Shown here: one piece after another, positions 11,600-24,225 of the stretch
How positions within the stretch are numbered: the first letter of the stretch is position 1
Layout: each line of letters begins with the position of its first letter
Assembly (NCBI GenBank): GCA_963377175.1
Contig: CAUJNA010003057.1
Span: forward strand, 651,501-715,500
Direction: 5' to 3'
Length of the DNA: 64,000 bases
DNA from: Effrenium voratum
Taxonomy: Eukaryota > Sar > Dinophyceae > Suessiales > Symbiodiniaceae
Notes under the pieces: generated by a model
The model's input: the letters and a program-made list of their open reading frames with translations, nothing else
Database searches by the model: none
What the model was told of the DNA's origin: nothing
Position numbers and translations under genes: made by a program

Positions 11600-12920
11600 C
11601 ATATTCAGAAACGATGTTTTTCTGTGTGCCCCAGATATGGGCCAAAATATTTGGGCTTACCACGGCAAGTAGGTTATAGCAGCCGTGCCAACCACCTAAT
11701 TACCCGGCCCCTACATATCTGGGGATCTGACACTTTTCTGAAAAACGCCAAACATCCAGGGTTTTCAGATTGTTTGGAAAAGACCGATTGAACAAAGTGG
11801 CGAAGCAACCACTAACTGTATGGCTATGTTTCTGCAAACATAACACACACCCACACACGCGTGTTATCCCGGTGAGTGTTCTTTAACAAAACCACCACAA
11901 GGGTGACCAGAAACCAGGTGGTCTTATATTTATCCTTCTCTGGCTGATTTCAATCGTCAATCATCCTTGGGTTTTGTTTTGAACAGGCAACAAATCAAAA
12001 CAATAGAGACACAATATGAACGTACCACGGGGTGCCGGCGGCTGGCGGATTGAGCCAGTTGTTGTTTGTGGGAGAAAAGAGGCAGCCTTAAATGCTGTCG
12101 ACCCTCCCTATCAGAGAACAGGGGGGAATGATTTGCTGATGGTTTGGGGGGAAGGGTGGATATTTTGCTGGAGGTTGGCCTCCTGTCAAGTGGCTGTAGC
12201 TGGCTTTTGAGAAGCCGCAAAAGTCTTTAAGCCAAAAAAAACACATAATTTGAATGTGTTTTTTTTGCGTAATGCTCACAACTGCCTTCACTAGACTTTG
12301 CTGGCTGAGCAAGGCTTCAGGCCATGGGGGCCTCTAACCGATTTCCAGGTATGGGCGCGGATACAAACACTTTCAGTTTCTGTTGTTGGCTTGTTGCTTT
12401 GAGACACCCACCCCCTTTCTCCAGTTCGCATTTGGGACAAGGAAGGTAATATGGTCACACACGCCAGTATGCAAAGTGGAAGGATCGATCGTGGACTTTA
12501 GGTTTTGAGTGCGAACTTTGAGGCTGGCATGCAGCAAGTCCCCTGCGACTTGGCCACAGCCGCGTGCAGTCGATATGGCAGATAGGTGAGCAAGGTTGTA
12601 AGTAATCATGCGGGTTATGACCAGCGTGAACCTCACCACAGGTAACTTGCTAACCTTTTATCTAACCACGGGGAGTTGTTGTAGCCACGGTGTTTTCTTG
12701 CCCCCTCGGCGATTTGCTTATGCCATCATCACTTTGGCGACCCGAAGCAGACTCAATGGATGAAGGGGTGCTGTCATGGCCGGTCTTTCGTGCCGCCCCT
12801 TGGATCTCGTGGAGGCAAAGTCCTTTTCCCCAGCGAGCCCTAGGGTCATCACCTTTCGCTCCTTCGGCTTGGAGCCACCTGTGACGCGACTGCCCGAGCC
12901 CCGAGCCCCGAGCCGAGTCG
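11600..12920. other. No supported gene
   Basis: Frames up to 113 codons lie antisense to the 12.93-kb exon candidate. No motif recognised. Confidence 0.45.
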
Positions 12921-12926
12921 AGCGAG

Positions 12927-13034
12927 GTGCTGCGGGCCTTGGACCGGGAGAACTTGAACCTGCAGCGCCTCTGTCGCGGCCATGAGCTCCTCAGGAGCTC
13001 CATCCAGCAGGCGAAGCAGGCGCGCGCGCGGTGA
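12927..13034 (+). CDS. Candidate terminal exon, coiled-coil-like end
   Basis: Following AGCGAG|GTG, 35 codons read VLRALDRENLNLQRLCRG then HELLRSSIQQAKQARAR and TGA. Leu spacing and charge suggest an amphipathic helix at a protein's C-terminus. The frame stays open about 39 nt upstream of the proposed acceptor, so the exon may start earlier. No partner exon identified. Confidence 0.4.
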   Translation: MLRALDRENLNLQRLCRGHELLRSSIQQAKQARAR

Positions 13035-14411
13035 ATGGGGTGGAACCGGAGGTTTGTGGATGGCTTTGAATGGAATCTTCTGAGGTGGTTTGAACCATCA
13101 AACGAGGGTGATACATATTATTGTGGCCTTGGCTTCATCATTATATATATATATATATAAGTCGAACATTTTATCAGGGCTGCCCATGCAAGCGAGGCGC
13201 AACCAGCGGGAAGGGCTTGCAGGAGGAGTGTGTCAGGCGTCGTCAAATTGTCCAGTAGTCCATGGTCAAGTTGGGAGGGTCACGGGGCACTCCCTAAATT
13301 CTCTTGGGCGCGACGGTCATGGGGAACTCATTATATTCCTTCATGCGCCTCAGGTATAGTGTGTCCACTCAGTGGGTCACACTCGACCTGGGAACTTGTT
13401 TGATTGCAGCTGCGCCATGAAATCTTGCGGCAAAAGCTGCGCTGGCGCAAAGGTGCTTCTTGCGCCCTTGGCTTTTTGCGGCAGAGCCATGCAAATTGGG
13501 ATTCAAGATGCAACTTGCCCCTTTTGCGCTGCTTTTCGATGAGTTCAAAACTCGACTTGGCGAAGGAAACTTCATGATGCATGCCCTTTGCCTCCGATCA
13601 AGTGAGGTTGCGCGAAGTCAGGCTTGACCGATTCTCGGGGTACAGGCGGATGCCCTCCTGACGGGCGTGACGAATTGCGAGCGCCAGTCTGGATGTCCAA
13701 ATATTCGTTGAGAGCGAAAGCTGTTCATAATTCAGGCCTGAGGCAAGCAACAGTTGTTGGCCGCCAAACACAAGCTTGCCAAAAGGGCTGTTCAACTCAG
13801 TCTTTGAGGAATCCCAGCTTTGTTCACCAACCCTGTTGTTTTTTGTTGCTTCATGAGGAGGGTTTACATTTAGCTTTTAGGCTGCCCCGTGGCGGATGGT
13901 ACATTGGGGAGCAACCCAGACCGCTCTTTGTTTCTGTCTCAGCACTTCCATTCCAGTCAGTGGCTTCTGTTTTTGTGGCTATTGGCTTCGTTTTGTAACT
14001 TGCAAGGGTCATTCAGCTGCATCTGCCACTGGGTCAGAACCTCGCTTGCCAAAGCCGACCTTTTGAGCTTTTGGTTCCCCTTATTGGTCCATGTTTAGAG
14101 GCCCGCAAAGGTGATCACCTATGGGTCCTTTGGGCAAAGGAACACGCCGCCAGTCGGGCCTTGGGCTTGGGTCTGAGCAACTTGTCAGGCCTGGGAGGCC
14201 CTGCCGGCCAGAACCTCCTCAGCGCACCGCCGGGGCCTCCGTCTCCGGAAGCCGTCAGTCCGGGTTCGGCTTTCTTGGGAAGTGCCCAGGCCGGTAGCCA
14301 GATTGAGCAAAGAGTTGTGGCATGTGAATGGCGGGAGTGCGCGTTGTTTTGGGCTTCTTGACCGCTAGGCAAGTGTCTGCAAGCATGCCTTGCCAGTTGC
14401 TTTATACATGT
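13035..14411. other. Little supported; GC-rich island at 14.16-14.29 kb
   Basis: An island at 14176-14292 reads LGGPAGQNLLSAPPGPPSP on the + strand after TTGTCAG|G and could be an exon. It is low-complexity and unproven. An AT tract lies at 13143-13160. Confidence 0.25.
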
Positions 14412-15002
14412 CCCTCTACTCCAAGAGCTTCTAAAAATAAGCACCAAAAACTCGTTTTGAACCTGTTGCTTACCAAAGCTGTTCTCCAACGACACACCTT
14501 GTTTACTTTTAAAACCCATACAAAAAAACCATACAAAACCCTTACATTTGTATGGTTTGCAAAGAACGGGTTTTCCCACGAAGAACCTGATTGTTTTTGA
14601 GAACCTGAAAGAGCAAGAATCTTGGAGTAGAGGGGTGTCTACGGGTGTTGCGCGTGGCATGTGATGCTTTAAAACCACCAGCTTGATTTCTTCGAGTACA
14701 ATGTAGGCAGCAAAACAAGCGTAAGGCACGTAGAATGTTTGCTGAAGCTCGCACATACAGCTTGCATTTGGGTGTGTTGTTGCGGGGGACTCCCAAAAAT
14801 GGCAGCGGCTTACTGTTGCTTTCCCTTTAAAACCACTCCAAAAGGGTAACTGCCGCCAACAGACAGACGCATTTGGTTGTTTGGGCGGAGCGGGCAGCTT
14901 TCCACCTTCCGTATCGGGGCCTGCTGATGTGTTGGTCGGAAGTTGGAGGCTGAAGCCCCGCGAAGAGTTTGCGGCGTGTTGATTTTGTGTCGTCCTTGTC
15001 AA
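14115..15002 (-). CDS. Uncharacterised open frame, 295 codons
   Basis: The longest non-repetitive frame in the window. It runs straight through a foldback element (14412-14634) and antisense to a GC-rich + island. It shows no recognised domain, signal peptide or splice-bounded structure. It could be part of a decayed transposon or chance. Confidence 0.12.
   Translation of the reverse strand: MTRTTQNQHAANSSRGFSLQLPTNTSAGPDTEGGKLPAPPKQPNASVCWRQLPFWSGFKGKATVSRCHFWESPATTHPNASCMCELQQTFYVPYACFAAYIVLEEIKLVVLKHHMPRATPVDTPLLQDSCSFRFSKTIRFFVGKPVLCKPYKCKGFVWFFCMGFKSKQGVSLENSFGKQQVQNEFLVLIFRSSWSRGTCIKQLARHACRHLPSGQEAQNNAHSRHSHATTLCSIWLPAWALPKKAEPGLTASGDGGPGGALRRFWPAGPPRPDKLLRPKPKARLAACSFAQRTHR
14412..14634. 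mobile_element. Foldback / MITE-like element, 223 bp
   Basis: Terminal inverted repeat CCCTCTACTCCAAGA (14412-14426) and TCTTGGAGTAGAGGG (14620-14634), 15 of 15. A perfect 12-bp inner hairpin, AAACCATACAAA / TTTGTATGGTTT, lies at 14526-14558. No second copy was noticed. Confidence 0.6.
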
Positions 15003-15177
15003 ACATATGGACGCTTTTGGGACCTGCCGCTTGTGCCGCCTTTTAAAGGGGATACCGAAAAGGGCCCCCTTGGGCTTCAGAAGGGCCCCTACCTTCTAAA
15101 CCCTAAAAAGGGCCCCCTACCGAGGGGATTGGATGCATCCTTGGGGTGCGGTTCTCCGAAGCCACACGTATCGTTAG

Positions 15178-15243
15178 GCCACCGCGCTGCGGTGAAGTCG
15201 GCCATGGAGCTGGAGGAGGCAGGAAGACAGACCTCCAGCGGGT
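15178..15243 (+). CDS. Candidate exon, unknown protein
   Basis: After CGTTAG|GCC the frame reads HRAAVKSAMELEEAGRQTSS, a helix-like charged stretch in a GC-rich island. The donor is not clear. Confidence 0.22.
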
Positions 15244-15557
15244 CGCTTCCTTTGTGCCCTCCTGTTTTGTGGAGGGGTTTTCTTCGTTAGCAAGCAACGA
15301 TGCCCTTCTTCGCATCACTGCAGGTTGAAAAGAGCCTCGTTTTGGACACCTGGTGAATTTGTTGCATCGCAAGGCCCGCCTTGCGTCAGACCCATGCTTT
15401 TTGGGATGACAGACTGACGTGACCTTTACTTCCATCGGGAAGTGAGCTTACTTTGGGACCCTCCACCCGCGAACGGTGACAGTTTCTCGCACTTTCGCGC
15501 TGAGTGCCAATGTCCGGTGCGCAAATTCGCAGTCGAAACCGCGATTGCACAAACGTT

Positions 15558-15627
15558 TGGACCCTCAAACTACCCTTTAAAAGTGAACTCACCGCACACT
15601 TTTAGGGCAATAACCCGGTCCAGGTAC
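15558..15627. mobile_element. TIR family 1, copy 1
   Basis: Starts TTTGGACCCTCAAACTACCC and ends at GGGCAATAACCCGGTCCAGG; the right inverted repeat is shortened. About 70 bp. Confidence 0.6.
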
Positions 15628-15984
15628 ACCTCAATTAAAGCAGAAGTCTAACGCCCACCACAGCCATGCACGAACTTAGTTTGCAGCGCAGCTGCTGCGC
15701 GAAGGTCAGAACATGGAAAGGATACTGAGTGTCCGCGACGGACGCATCCTTTCATACTGAGAGAAGAAGCACGGAAGTCACAATGTTTGTGGATCCACTT
15801 TATTGCACCACCGAAAATTCACGGTGAACGATGGACATTTCAATGCGGTAATTACGTACAAATCAAACAACGGGCAGGGTCCAATCCTTCTTTCAGGATC
15901 ACAAGCATGCCAGCGGAAACCACTCGCCAAATCACCCAAGTGCCAGCTTATGGATCATGGCGGTTTCCTTTAACGAAGCCTCTA

Positions 15985-16083
15985 CTCTGGGAAGCGAAGT
16001 TAAGCCCGCATCAGACCTGGTAGTGCATTTACTGTTCACTCATAACGACCTTATCCAGAGTCTTATTTAAAAAAAAAAAAAAA
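15985..16083 (+). ncRNA. 5S-rRNA-like fragment followed by A15
   Basis: GGGAAGCGAAGTTAAGC, then CATCAGACCTGGTAGTGC, resembles the internal control region of eukaryotic 5S rRNA (A-box and intermediate element). The C-box and 5' part are missing, so it is not a functional 5S gene. Fifteen A residues end at 16083. A 5S-derived SINE or retroposed fragment is possible. Confidence 0.3.
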
Positions 16084-16216
16084 CACGATATTTGTTGAAG
16101 TTCACCACATGTGGAGCAGAATCAATCCAATAGTTTTCGTCGCGGGTAAAGGCTTAGGTAGCTAGTTTGGATTCTTGCGATATTGCATCAAGACAAGAGG
16201 GAAGCATGGCATCTGC

Positions 16217-16304
16217 ACCCTCAAACTAACCTATGAAACAGGAGATCCACTCCATCTTTGGGCAATAACAGTTGTTTAAGGGTGTTTTGAGGGTCCAGGC
16301 AGGT
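16217..16304. mobile_element. TIR family 1, copy 2
   Basis: Left end GCACCCTCAAACTAACC, inner TTTGGGCAATAAC, right end AAGGGTGTTTTGAGGGTCCAG. Inverted repeats match over about 20 bp. Confidence 0.7.
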
Positions 16305-16568
16305 TTAGATTTGCATGCGGATCGCGCGCTGTAGTTGAGCCGCAGGCCTTTGCGTTTTGTTGCCGCATGCTACCAGCCTGTCCCGGACCAAGTCCCCTTT
16401 GCTACGAGATGAAGTTGTGGTTCGGGTGAGGCGGGGTTGGGCTTTTGATGGGGACTTGATTGTGGTCATGCCTGAAAACGAGTTTTAAGTTTTCAGGTTT
16501 ATATTCGATCATTGAAGGTCCTTGCCAGAGAACCATGCATTGCTCCGAAGCCGTGGAAAAAACGGTAC

Positions 16569-16634
16569 CTAGCCCTCAAACTGATAATTGTGGGGCAACA
16601 ACTCATCTTTAAGGGTATTTTGAGGATCCGGGTA
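16569..16634. mobile_element. TIR family 1, copy 3
   Basis: Left end TAGCCCTCAAACTGA, right end AAGGGTATTTTGAGGATCCG, with GGGGCAACAACTCATCTTT between. Confidence 0.65.
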
Positions 16635-19600
16635 GTGATCGACGGTATTTGGGCCGTTCGGTACCCTGTCCAATGGGTTGATGGCTGTCACTCGCGAGTG
16701 CCAGGGTCTGGACGCGCCAGGAGCTTGGGCATTCTGAGCCGTTTTTTGTTTTAGGAGGTCACCTGGCCTATGGGAAAGCGTTCTCGGTGGAACACATCTC
16801 CTGGTTTTTGTTTTGTGAGTTTCAGAAGGTGCGATGTTGCTGGACCTGTGGCCGTGTCTGAAAATCGGTGGTCCAGAAAAGCTGGTTGCATCCTTGATTG
16901 CACCTCCACAGCTGCTCATCAATTTGCCCTCAGCAAAACCAAAGGAGCCCGTGTATGGGATGATTTGCAGTGATTTACCAACCATTTAGAGTCCCTGCCC
17001 TGCCATGCCCGACAAGTCGTCGAACTGTTGAGGTTTCCTCTTTGAGGCACGCCAGTCCTTTCGCAAAGTAAAGGTGGCAAAGGCTTGCCAACGTCACAGA
17101 CTTGGAATTCTTTCCTATTGCAAGCAGCCACCTGGCAAATTTTAATGCGGTCTTCTTTGGGCATAACCCCGGTCAGTCTTCTGGGGGCTGGTTTGTAGGC
17201 TTCGTGGACTTCAGGTTCCATGGCGCCTACCTGGTGTCATCAAAGCTGAGAAGTGTTGAGGGAGGTCTCATTTCGCTTTGACGGGACACCTAAAGAAACC
17301 CACGACATAAGAAAAGGGGCCATCCGCCTTGAGACGCCCCACACACCAAACCGTTCCAGTCATGGAGATGATCGAATGCTCAAGCACGACAGTATGCATT
17401 GGTTGTTCCTTTTTAAGCCATGGCAAACATTATCTGAAAACTTAACGTGCGTGTCCCCCAGCAAACATCAATCCCATGCAGGCGAAGCAAAGCCCTCAAC
17501 AGGAGTCCGAGCTGCTTGAGGCAGTTGGAAAGTGACTGTGTGCGAAGTTTGTCTACAAGCCTTGGAACGCTTCTGCAAAATATTTATTCCCCGAACCTAG
17601 GACATGTAGTTTAAGTTCAGGGTAATTATGTGGAATAACCGATATTGGCAAATACCCGATGACGGACATGATCGATATTTGCCCCTGTAATTGTGCTTTT
17701 TAGGGCACGAAAACAAAGCCTGAGTGGTTTGCTGCGGCGAACATTTGGGAACTCTCCGACCAGGTTGCCCTCAACTTGGAGTTGCACGTTCGGGTGACAT
17801 TTTGACCTGTGTGGGATGTATTGCCGCATACCCCCGCCAAAAAGCAGGCATTGCGTATTGCACGCTAGCCTGGGCTTGGATGGCAAGTCCTGGTACCTCA
17901 AGCAAAATTGGTTTGCAAAGGGCTTACCAGTGCACTCATCGAGGTGTTGCCTGGCAGCTAGGAAACTCAGCCAGCGAAAGGCGCCGAAACCACGCAGTTT
18001 GCTCCATTTGGCGAGTGGCACTTGGGAGTTTGTCTTCTTCAAACACCTGAAATGTCAGACTGCCTTGCCTTTGGCTTCCTGCTTATTTAGTTGTTAAGTA
18101 TCTTAAACGCGGTGAATGTGTGTGTGTGTGGACGGGCGGGTGGGTGTGTCAATGACGAGTCCTCAATTTGTTGCCAATTCATGCCGAGCGTGTGCTTCTC
18201 AGGCGACGAGTGTCCGACGCGACAGGCTGGACACGCTGCCTTTGGATTGACTGAAATGAAAAGGGTTTGATCCCTGCGGCAAGATGCCAATGCTGCACTG
18301 TGGAGTTGTCCCTTTGAATCGACACTTGAGGAAAACAGACATGACCATTCTGAACATGATTTGTGTTTCGTTCGGAAGTGCAACCGGAGATCCTGGCTTT
18401 TCTTGGAGTCACCTCCCACAAAGTCAGATTCGCTTATCCTATGCCTGACTTGTCGAGTCATTTCAGGTCTCCAACGCATCTCTAAATGAGAAGCTGCACT
18501 TGCTTCCCCGAAGGAAGCAATAGACTGGGCTGTTGGAAACTCCACATGGGGGATGGAGACATATGATCAAGACATGGTTTTCCGTGGTTAAGCCAGACAC
18601 TTGAACAGCATCACAGCGTAAATTGCCCAATTCCACCTCAAAACGTAGCGGGGCAGCCTAGTCGCACAGGGATATGCATCCTGGTAAGGGGTTGTATCGA
18701 CTTGCTATGCAGGTTTGAACTCGAGTGATGCACCGTTTCCACGTGCGATCTAAAGTCCCCCCCTCACTGGTCATGCCTATTGCGGAAATCTCGTCCCGGG
18801 AAGCAGCTGACAGACTTTGCTCTTCTCGCTCAGGTGAGCGGGCTGACGGTGCCGAGGTGCTTTCGCGATGAGAGACTTTTGCTGCATGCTCGGGTCATGA
18901 CATGTCCCGTGTTTGGGCGCTTTGACATTTGTTGCTATTTGAGAAAAAGCTTCCGCGGAGCGTGGTTTGACAGGCTTGTGGTACCAAAAACCCTGTGGAT
19001 GCTCAGCATGTAAATTCCCAGCTGAGGCCAGAAACCCCGTGCAAAGACAATAATGAGTGGTTCGTACGCAGTCATCTAGCGCAATCGAGCCGGCATGCGA
19101 CGAACGTGCAGATGTTGGAATGTGCATGTAGCCCTTGCTCCAGTCAAGGTTCACTCGAATGGGCTTTGAAGGGGTGAAGAGGGAAATTATATGTCCCAGT
19201 TGCCCACTGACACCGCGTTTTTGTTGCTTTCTTTGGGGAGGAAGGGTTTGCCTTTCTCAACATGAACTTTTTGTAGGGTGACCTTTTTGTGCCTTGGCCG
19301 AGCTTTTGGGGTATGCCACCTTGGCTCGATGTACAAGTTGTGATGCGCAAGCCAAAAAACAGTCCCCTTCACAAGTAAACTTGATTTTGCACGCATTTTC
19401 CTTTTCCAAAACGACTCTTTCAAAGGCAGTTGTGCATGCTCACGTTTGTCCGGGATCCTTTCAGTGGACCTCAAGAACGTCAGGTTGGGGAAGGCCAGTG
19501 GTGTTCACCCTACTTTGGGTTAATTACGAGGGATGGTCACGGGATCTTGGATGCGTCTGTTGTTCAATTCTGGCTTGTATGGGTTTGCGTGCTTTGAGGG

Positions 19601-21224
19601 GAAGGCTATGTTGGGAGTTATCCCTCAGTCCCTGAGGTTCCTATGTTGACAGCAACAAATCAGACCGGGACTTGGCTTTCAAAGTACCTGGACTTGGCCC
19701 TTTCTCTTGTTGTGTTGCTGGTTGAAAATATTGTTACCCGACTAATTAAGCAGCAGAAGTAAGCGTTTTGTGGGGGCCTTATCACCATAAATAAATCTGT
19801 TCAAGGTGATCGATACCGGTGTGTGTGGTACGTGGATAACCCGGGTTACACTTGACAACTCCCCATATACTATGAATGTAGTCAGCTCGGCAAGCTGGAC
19901 CGTTCGGGGAGTTGCGAAAAGTGCATAATATTGATTTGCCCTTTTACCCGTTTGGGTTTGTTTCATGCTTGATCTAGCCATCAAACAGCAAACCTTTGCA
20001 GGGGTCTAAGTCTCAAAGCGCCCCATAGGCAAGGTTCCTTTGATAAGGAACCATTATTGACATTTGGGGTTGGCACAATACTATAGTTGATCAAGACGTC
20101 CATCAAATCAAGGAATGAAAGTTCCTTAGGCATTCCTGAATTTAATTTACCCAAACTGGGGCTAGGTGTGGCAAGTGTTTAACCTGTGGGGGTGGCTTCC
20201 GTCGACCCTAAAGTAAAATGCCAGACTTTTGCTTAACCGTTTCACCCCTTCGTTCGTGTAGCAAGCAGCTCGTTTGACGCGAACCGCAGCCATTCGCTTG
20301 AATATGATTGAATCATTCACCGGCATTTGATTGCTTTTTCCAAGAATGGGTTTGGCTTTGGTTTTTTCAGGGACTCAGATTCCTATCCGCAATGAGGTAC
20401 CAAAGGACCGGGGATTGGCAGGTCTGGTTGTCAATATCTGGTTGGACGGCAGTTTCCATCGCAGGGGGCAGAGTCCGCCGATGGCGAGCTGGCTGCAGAG
20501 GACTCTCGTAGGCCAATCTCACCTGGATTCGCTTACTTGAATACCGCCCAAAGGCTCCTGGGGCTTTCAATGGAAGACCCGACCCCTCCATTGGACACCC
20601 CAGGCGTGTTTGGGGGTCTCAACACCTGGAGCCTCTGGGTAGTATCAATTAGTACCATACAAGTATAGATGATGCAAATCGATTTTCTGTTTGCGCTGAT
20701 TTGACTCCATGCTACGAAGCTCATGGGAAATTTGGAGTCAACCCGTCAAAGATGATACACATGTACTTGCCTAGTATTGAAATAATTAATACAGGCAACC
20801 AAAAGATCCACTGAAAAAGAAATAATAGAGATGGATTGGTCGCCTACAGGAGTAGCCGGGGTCTACTGGTTCATAGGCCCTATTTCTCTTGGCTATGTCG
20901 GTTCAAGCGCCTACTTGAGGGGGCAATCACGCCGTCAGGTTGGATAGCAACCAGGGGAGCCATCGTAGGCAAGCAAGGCAAAACACCATTGAGCAACCGA
21001 AGGTTGGTTTGGGGGTATCTTGCCTTTGGTGCATGTTGCTTGGATGTTAGGACTTTAACTTTTTGCCAACTATTGGGCTTTCCGTTAAACCACTAAAAGT
21101 TAAACTTTGTGCGGGGGAGCAAAAAGCAACCGAGTTGTTCTTTGTCGGCTTAAAAGAATCCAAAAGGAACACCGAAGCCATGTTATGTTGGGGGGGTTGC
21201 ATATATATATATATATACATATTT
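16635..21224. other. 4.6 kb without a supported gene
   Basis: Frames up to 152 codons (-, 18087-18545) show no domain. A perfect 8-bp hairpin, GGTTCCTTTGATAAGGAACC, lies at about 20034-20053. No tandem array seen. Confidence 0.45.
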
Positions 21225-21386
21225 ACTTTAGAGCCTCCGGCTCAGTCCGCCGACATTGTCCTCTCCCTTTTCTCCTTCTTCCTCTCTTCCTTGTCTCCCT
21301 TGTGTGTTCTGTCGTCCTCTCTCCCTCCCTCTGCTCCCATCCTCCCTATCCCCCCAAGCCTCTCTCTCCCCAATCTCCCTCTCTCG

Positions 21387-21405
21387 TATGTATGCATGCA
21401 TGTAC

Positions 21406-21436
<31 letters not shown>

Positions 21437-21694
21437 TGTATGTATGTATGTATGTATGTATGTATGTATGTATGTATGTATGTATGTATGTATGTATGTA
21501 TGTATGTATGTATGTATGTATGTATGTATGTATGTATGTATGTATGTATGTATGTATGTATGTATGTATGTATGTATGTATGTATGTATGTATGTATGTA
21601 TGTATGTATGTATGTATGTATGTATGTATGTATGTATGTATGTATGTATGTATGTATGTATGTATGTATGTATGTATGTATGTATGTATGTATG

Positions 21695-21725
<31 letters not shown>

Positions 21726-21945
21726 TGTATGTATGTATGTATGTATGTATGTATGTATGTATGTATGTATGTATGTATGTATGTATGTATGTATGTATGT
21801 ATGTATGTATGTATGTATGTATGTATGTATGTATGTATGTATGTATGTATGTATGTATGTATGTATGTATGTATGTATGTATGTGTATGTATGTATGTAT
21901 GTATGTATGTATGTATGTATGTATGTATGTATGTATGTATGTATG

Positions 21946-21976
<31 letters not shown>

Positions 21977-22078
21977 TGTATGTATGTATGTATGTATGTA
22001 TGTATGTATGTATGTATGTATGTATGTATGTATGTATGTATGTATGTATGTATGTATGTATGTATGTATGTATGTATG

Positions 22079-22109
<31 letters not shown>

Positions 22110-22199
22110 TGTAATGTAATGTAATGTAATGTATGTAATGTAATGTAATGTAATGTATGTATGTATGTATGTAATGTAATGTATGTAATGTAATGTATG

Positions 22200-22230
<31 letters not shown>

Positions 22231-22232
22231 TG

Positions 22233-22264
<32 letters not shown>

Positions 22265-22382
22265 TGTATGTATGTATGTATGTATGTATGTATGTATGTA
22301 TGTATGTATGTATGTATGTATGTATGTATGTATGTATGTATGTATGTATGTATGTATGTATGTATGTATGTATGTATGTATG

Positions 22383-22413
<31 letters not shown>

Positions 22414-22683
22414 TGTATGTATGTATGTATGTATGTATGTATGTATGTATGTATGTATGTATGTATGTATGTATGTATGTATGTATGTATGTATGTATGT
22501 ATGTATGTATGTATGTATGTATGTATGTATGTATGTATGTATGTATGTATGTATGTATGTATGTATGTATGTATGTATGTATGTATGTATGTATGTATGT
22601 ATGTATGTATGTATGTATGTATGTATGTATGTATGTATGTATGTATGTATGTATGTATGTATGTATGTATGTATGTATGTATG

Positions 22684-22714
<31 letters not shown>

Positions 22715-22716
22715 TG

Positions 22717-22747
<31 letters not shown>

Positions 22748-22793
22748 TGTATGTATGTATGTATGTATGTATGTATGTATGTATGTATGTATG

Positions 22794-22824
<31 letters not shown>

Positions 22825-23083
22825 TGTAATGTAATGTAATGTAATGTAATGTAATGTAATGTAATGTAATGTAATGTAATGTATGTAATGTATGTAATGT
22901 ATGTATGTATGTATGTATGTATGTATGTATGTATGTATGTATGTATGTATGTATGTATGTATGTATGTATGTATGTATGTATGTATGTATGTATGTATGT
23001 ATGTATGTATGTATGTATGTATGTATGTATGTATGTATGTATGTATGTATGTATGTATGTATGTATGTATGTATGTATGTATG

Positions 23084-23114
<31 letters not shown>

Positions 23115-23148
23115 TGTATGTATGTATGTATGTATGTATGTATGTATG

Positions 23149-23179
<31 letters not shown>

Positions 23180-23277
23180 TGTATGTATGTATGTATGTAT
23201 GTATGTATGTATGTATGTATGTATGTATGTATGTATGTATGTATGTATGTATGTATGTATGTATGTATGTATGTATG

Positions 23278-23308
<31 letters not shown>

Positions 23309-23473
23309 TGTAATGTAATGTAATGTAATGTAATGTATGTATATGTATGTATGTAATGTAATGTATGTATGTATGTATGTAATGTATGTATGTAATGTAT
23401 GTAATGTAATGTAATGTAATGTATGTATGTATGTATGTATGTATGTATGTATGTATGTATGTATGTATGTATG

Positions 23474-23504
<31 letters not shown>

Positions 23505-23546
23505 TGTATGTATGTATGTATGTATGTATGTATGTATGTATGTATG

Positions 23547-23577
<31 letters not shown>

Positions 23578-23637
23578 TGTATGTATGTATGTATGTATGT
23601 ATGTATGCATGCATGCATGCATGCATGTATGTATGTA
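21387..23637. repeat. Giant (ATGT)n microsatellite with ATGTA islands
   Basis: About 2.25 kb, mostly pure ATGT with scattered TAATG pentamers (clusters near 22106-22200, 22820-22890 and 23305-23420). Apparent 830-codon frames on the - strand are repeat translations. Confidence 0.98.
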
Positions 23638-23744
23638 TTTCCCGCAAAAAACACGGTTTTTCCAGCGTTTTCGCAAAGAGGACGTCCAAAAACATTGAGT
23701 TTTTCCAGATTTTCGGCAAAAGGATGCAGGAAGCCCAAGCCAGC

Positions 23745-23812
23745 AAAAAAGCCGGCAGGGGGAATCGAGCCTGGGACCCCTGTTTTGCGACACCGGCTCC
23801 CCGAAGACTACG
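23745..23812 (-). ncRNA. tRNA-like / SINE-like Pol III segment, copy 2
   Basis: Same A-box-like (23810-23800) and B-box-like (23771-23761) sequences as at 7193-7260, with T6 at 23750-23745 on the - strand. The two copies are identical over this part, so the segment travels with the whole element. Confidence 0.45.
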
Positions 23813-24225
23813 TTTAGTGGAACGTCATCAAATTGCCGCGCGGCACGTGCCCCCCCCCCCAAAAAGAAAACCTACGTAATAGACGTCGGGGGGGGGGTTA
23901 GGGGGGGGGTTATCCTCTATCCTCTAGTAAGTATCCGACACGCCGAGCAATGTCGGCGGATTTATACATACATACATATAAGTGTCCTGGGGCTTGTTAT
24001 GCAGACTTTGGTGTACCACATCCCAAGTTGCCTTAGGGGTGTTAAAAGGACCCTTAGGAATGTGTGTCTATATATATATATATATGTACATGCGCGAGTT
24101 GTTCCTATTTACCAACCTGAATGAGTTGATCCCTGAGGAACGTCATGACTTGTGATGGGTGCAGACTTGTGTCAGCCTCATGCTAAAACTATTTGGGTCC
24201 CTCAAAAACGGCGCCCCCTTGCGAG

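Larger units (their letters stand above)
21225..23961. mobile_element. Microsatellite-cored element, copy 2 (2.7 kb)
   Basis: Same left flank (ACTTTAGAGCCTCCGGCTCA, pyrimidine tract) and right flank as the 6188-7391 copy, and the same TCCGCCGACATT inverted termini. The ATGT core is about 2.25 kb against 0.73 kb. Copy 2 alone has a 38-bp insertion before the poly(G) tract. High flank identity implies recent duplication or transposition. Confidence 0.72.

Noticed and set aside
21228..23862. Reverse-strand frames of 834-838 codons with HTYI repeats, and + strand YVCM frames
   Set aside because: They are translations of the ATGT microsatellite. All frames stay open because the tetramer contains no stop in these registers.
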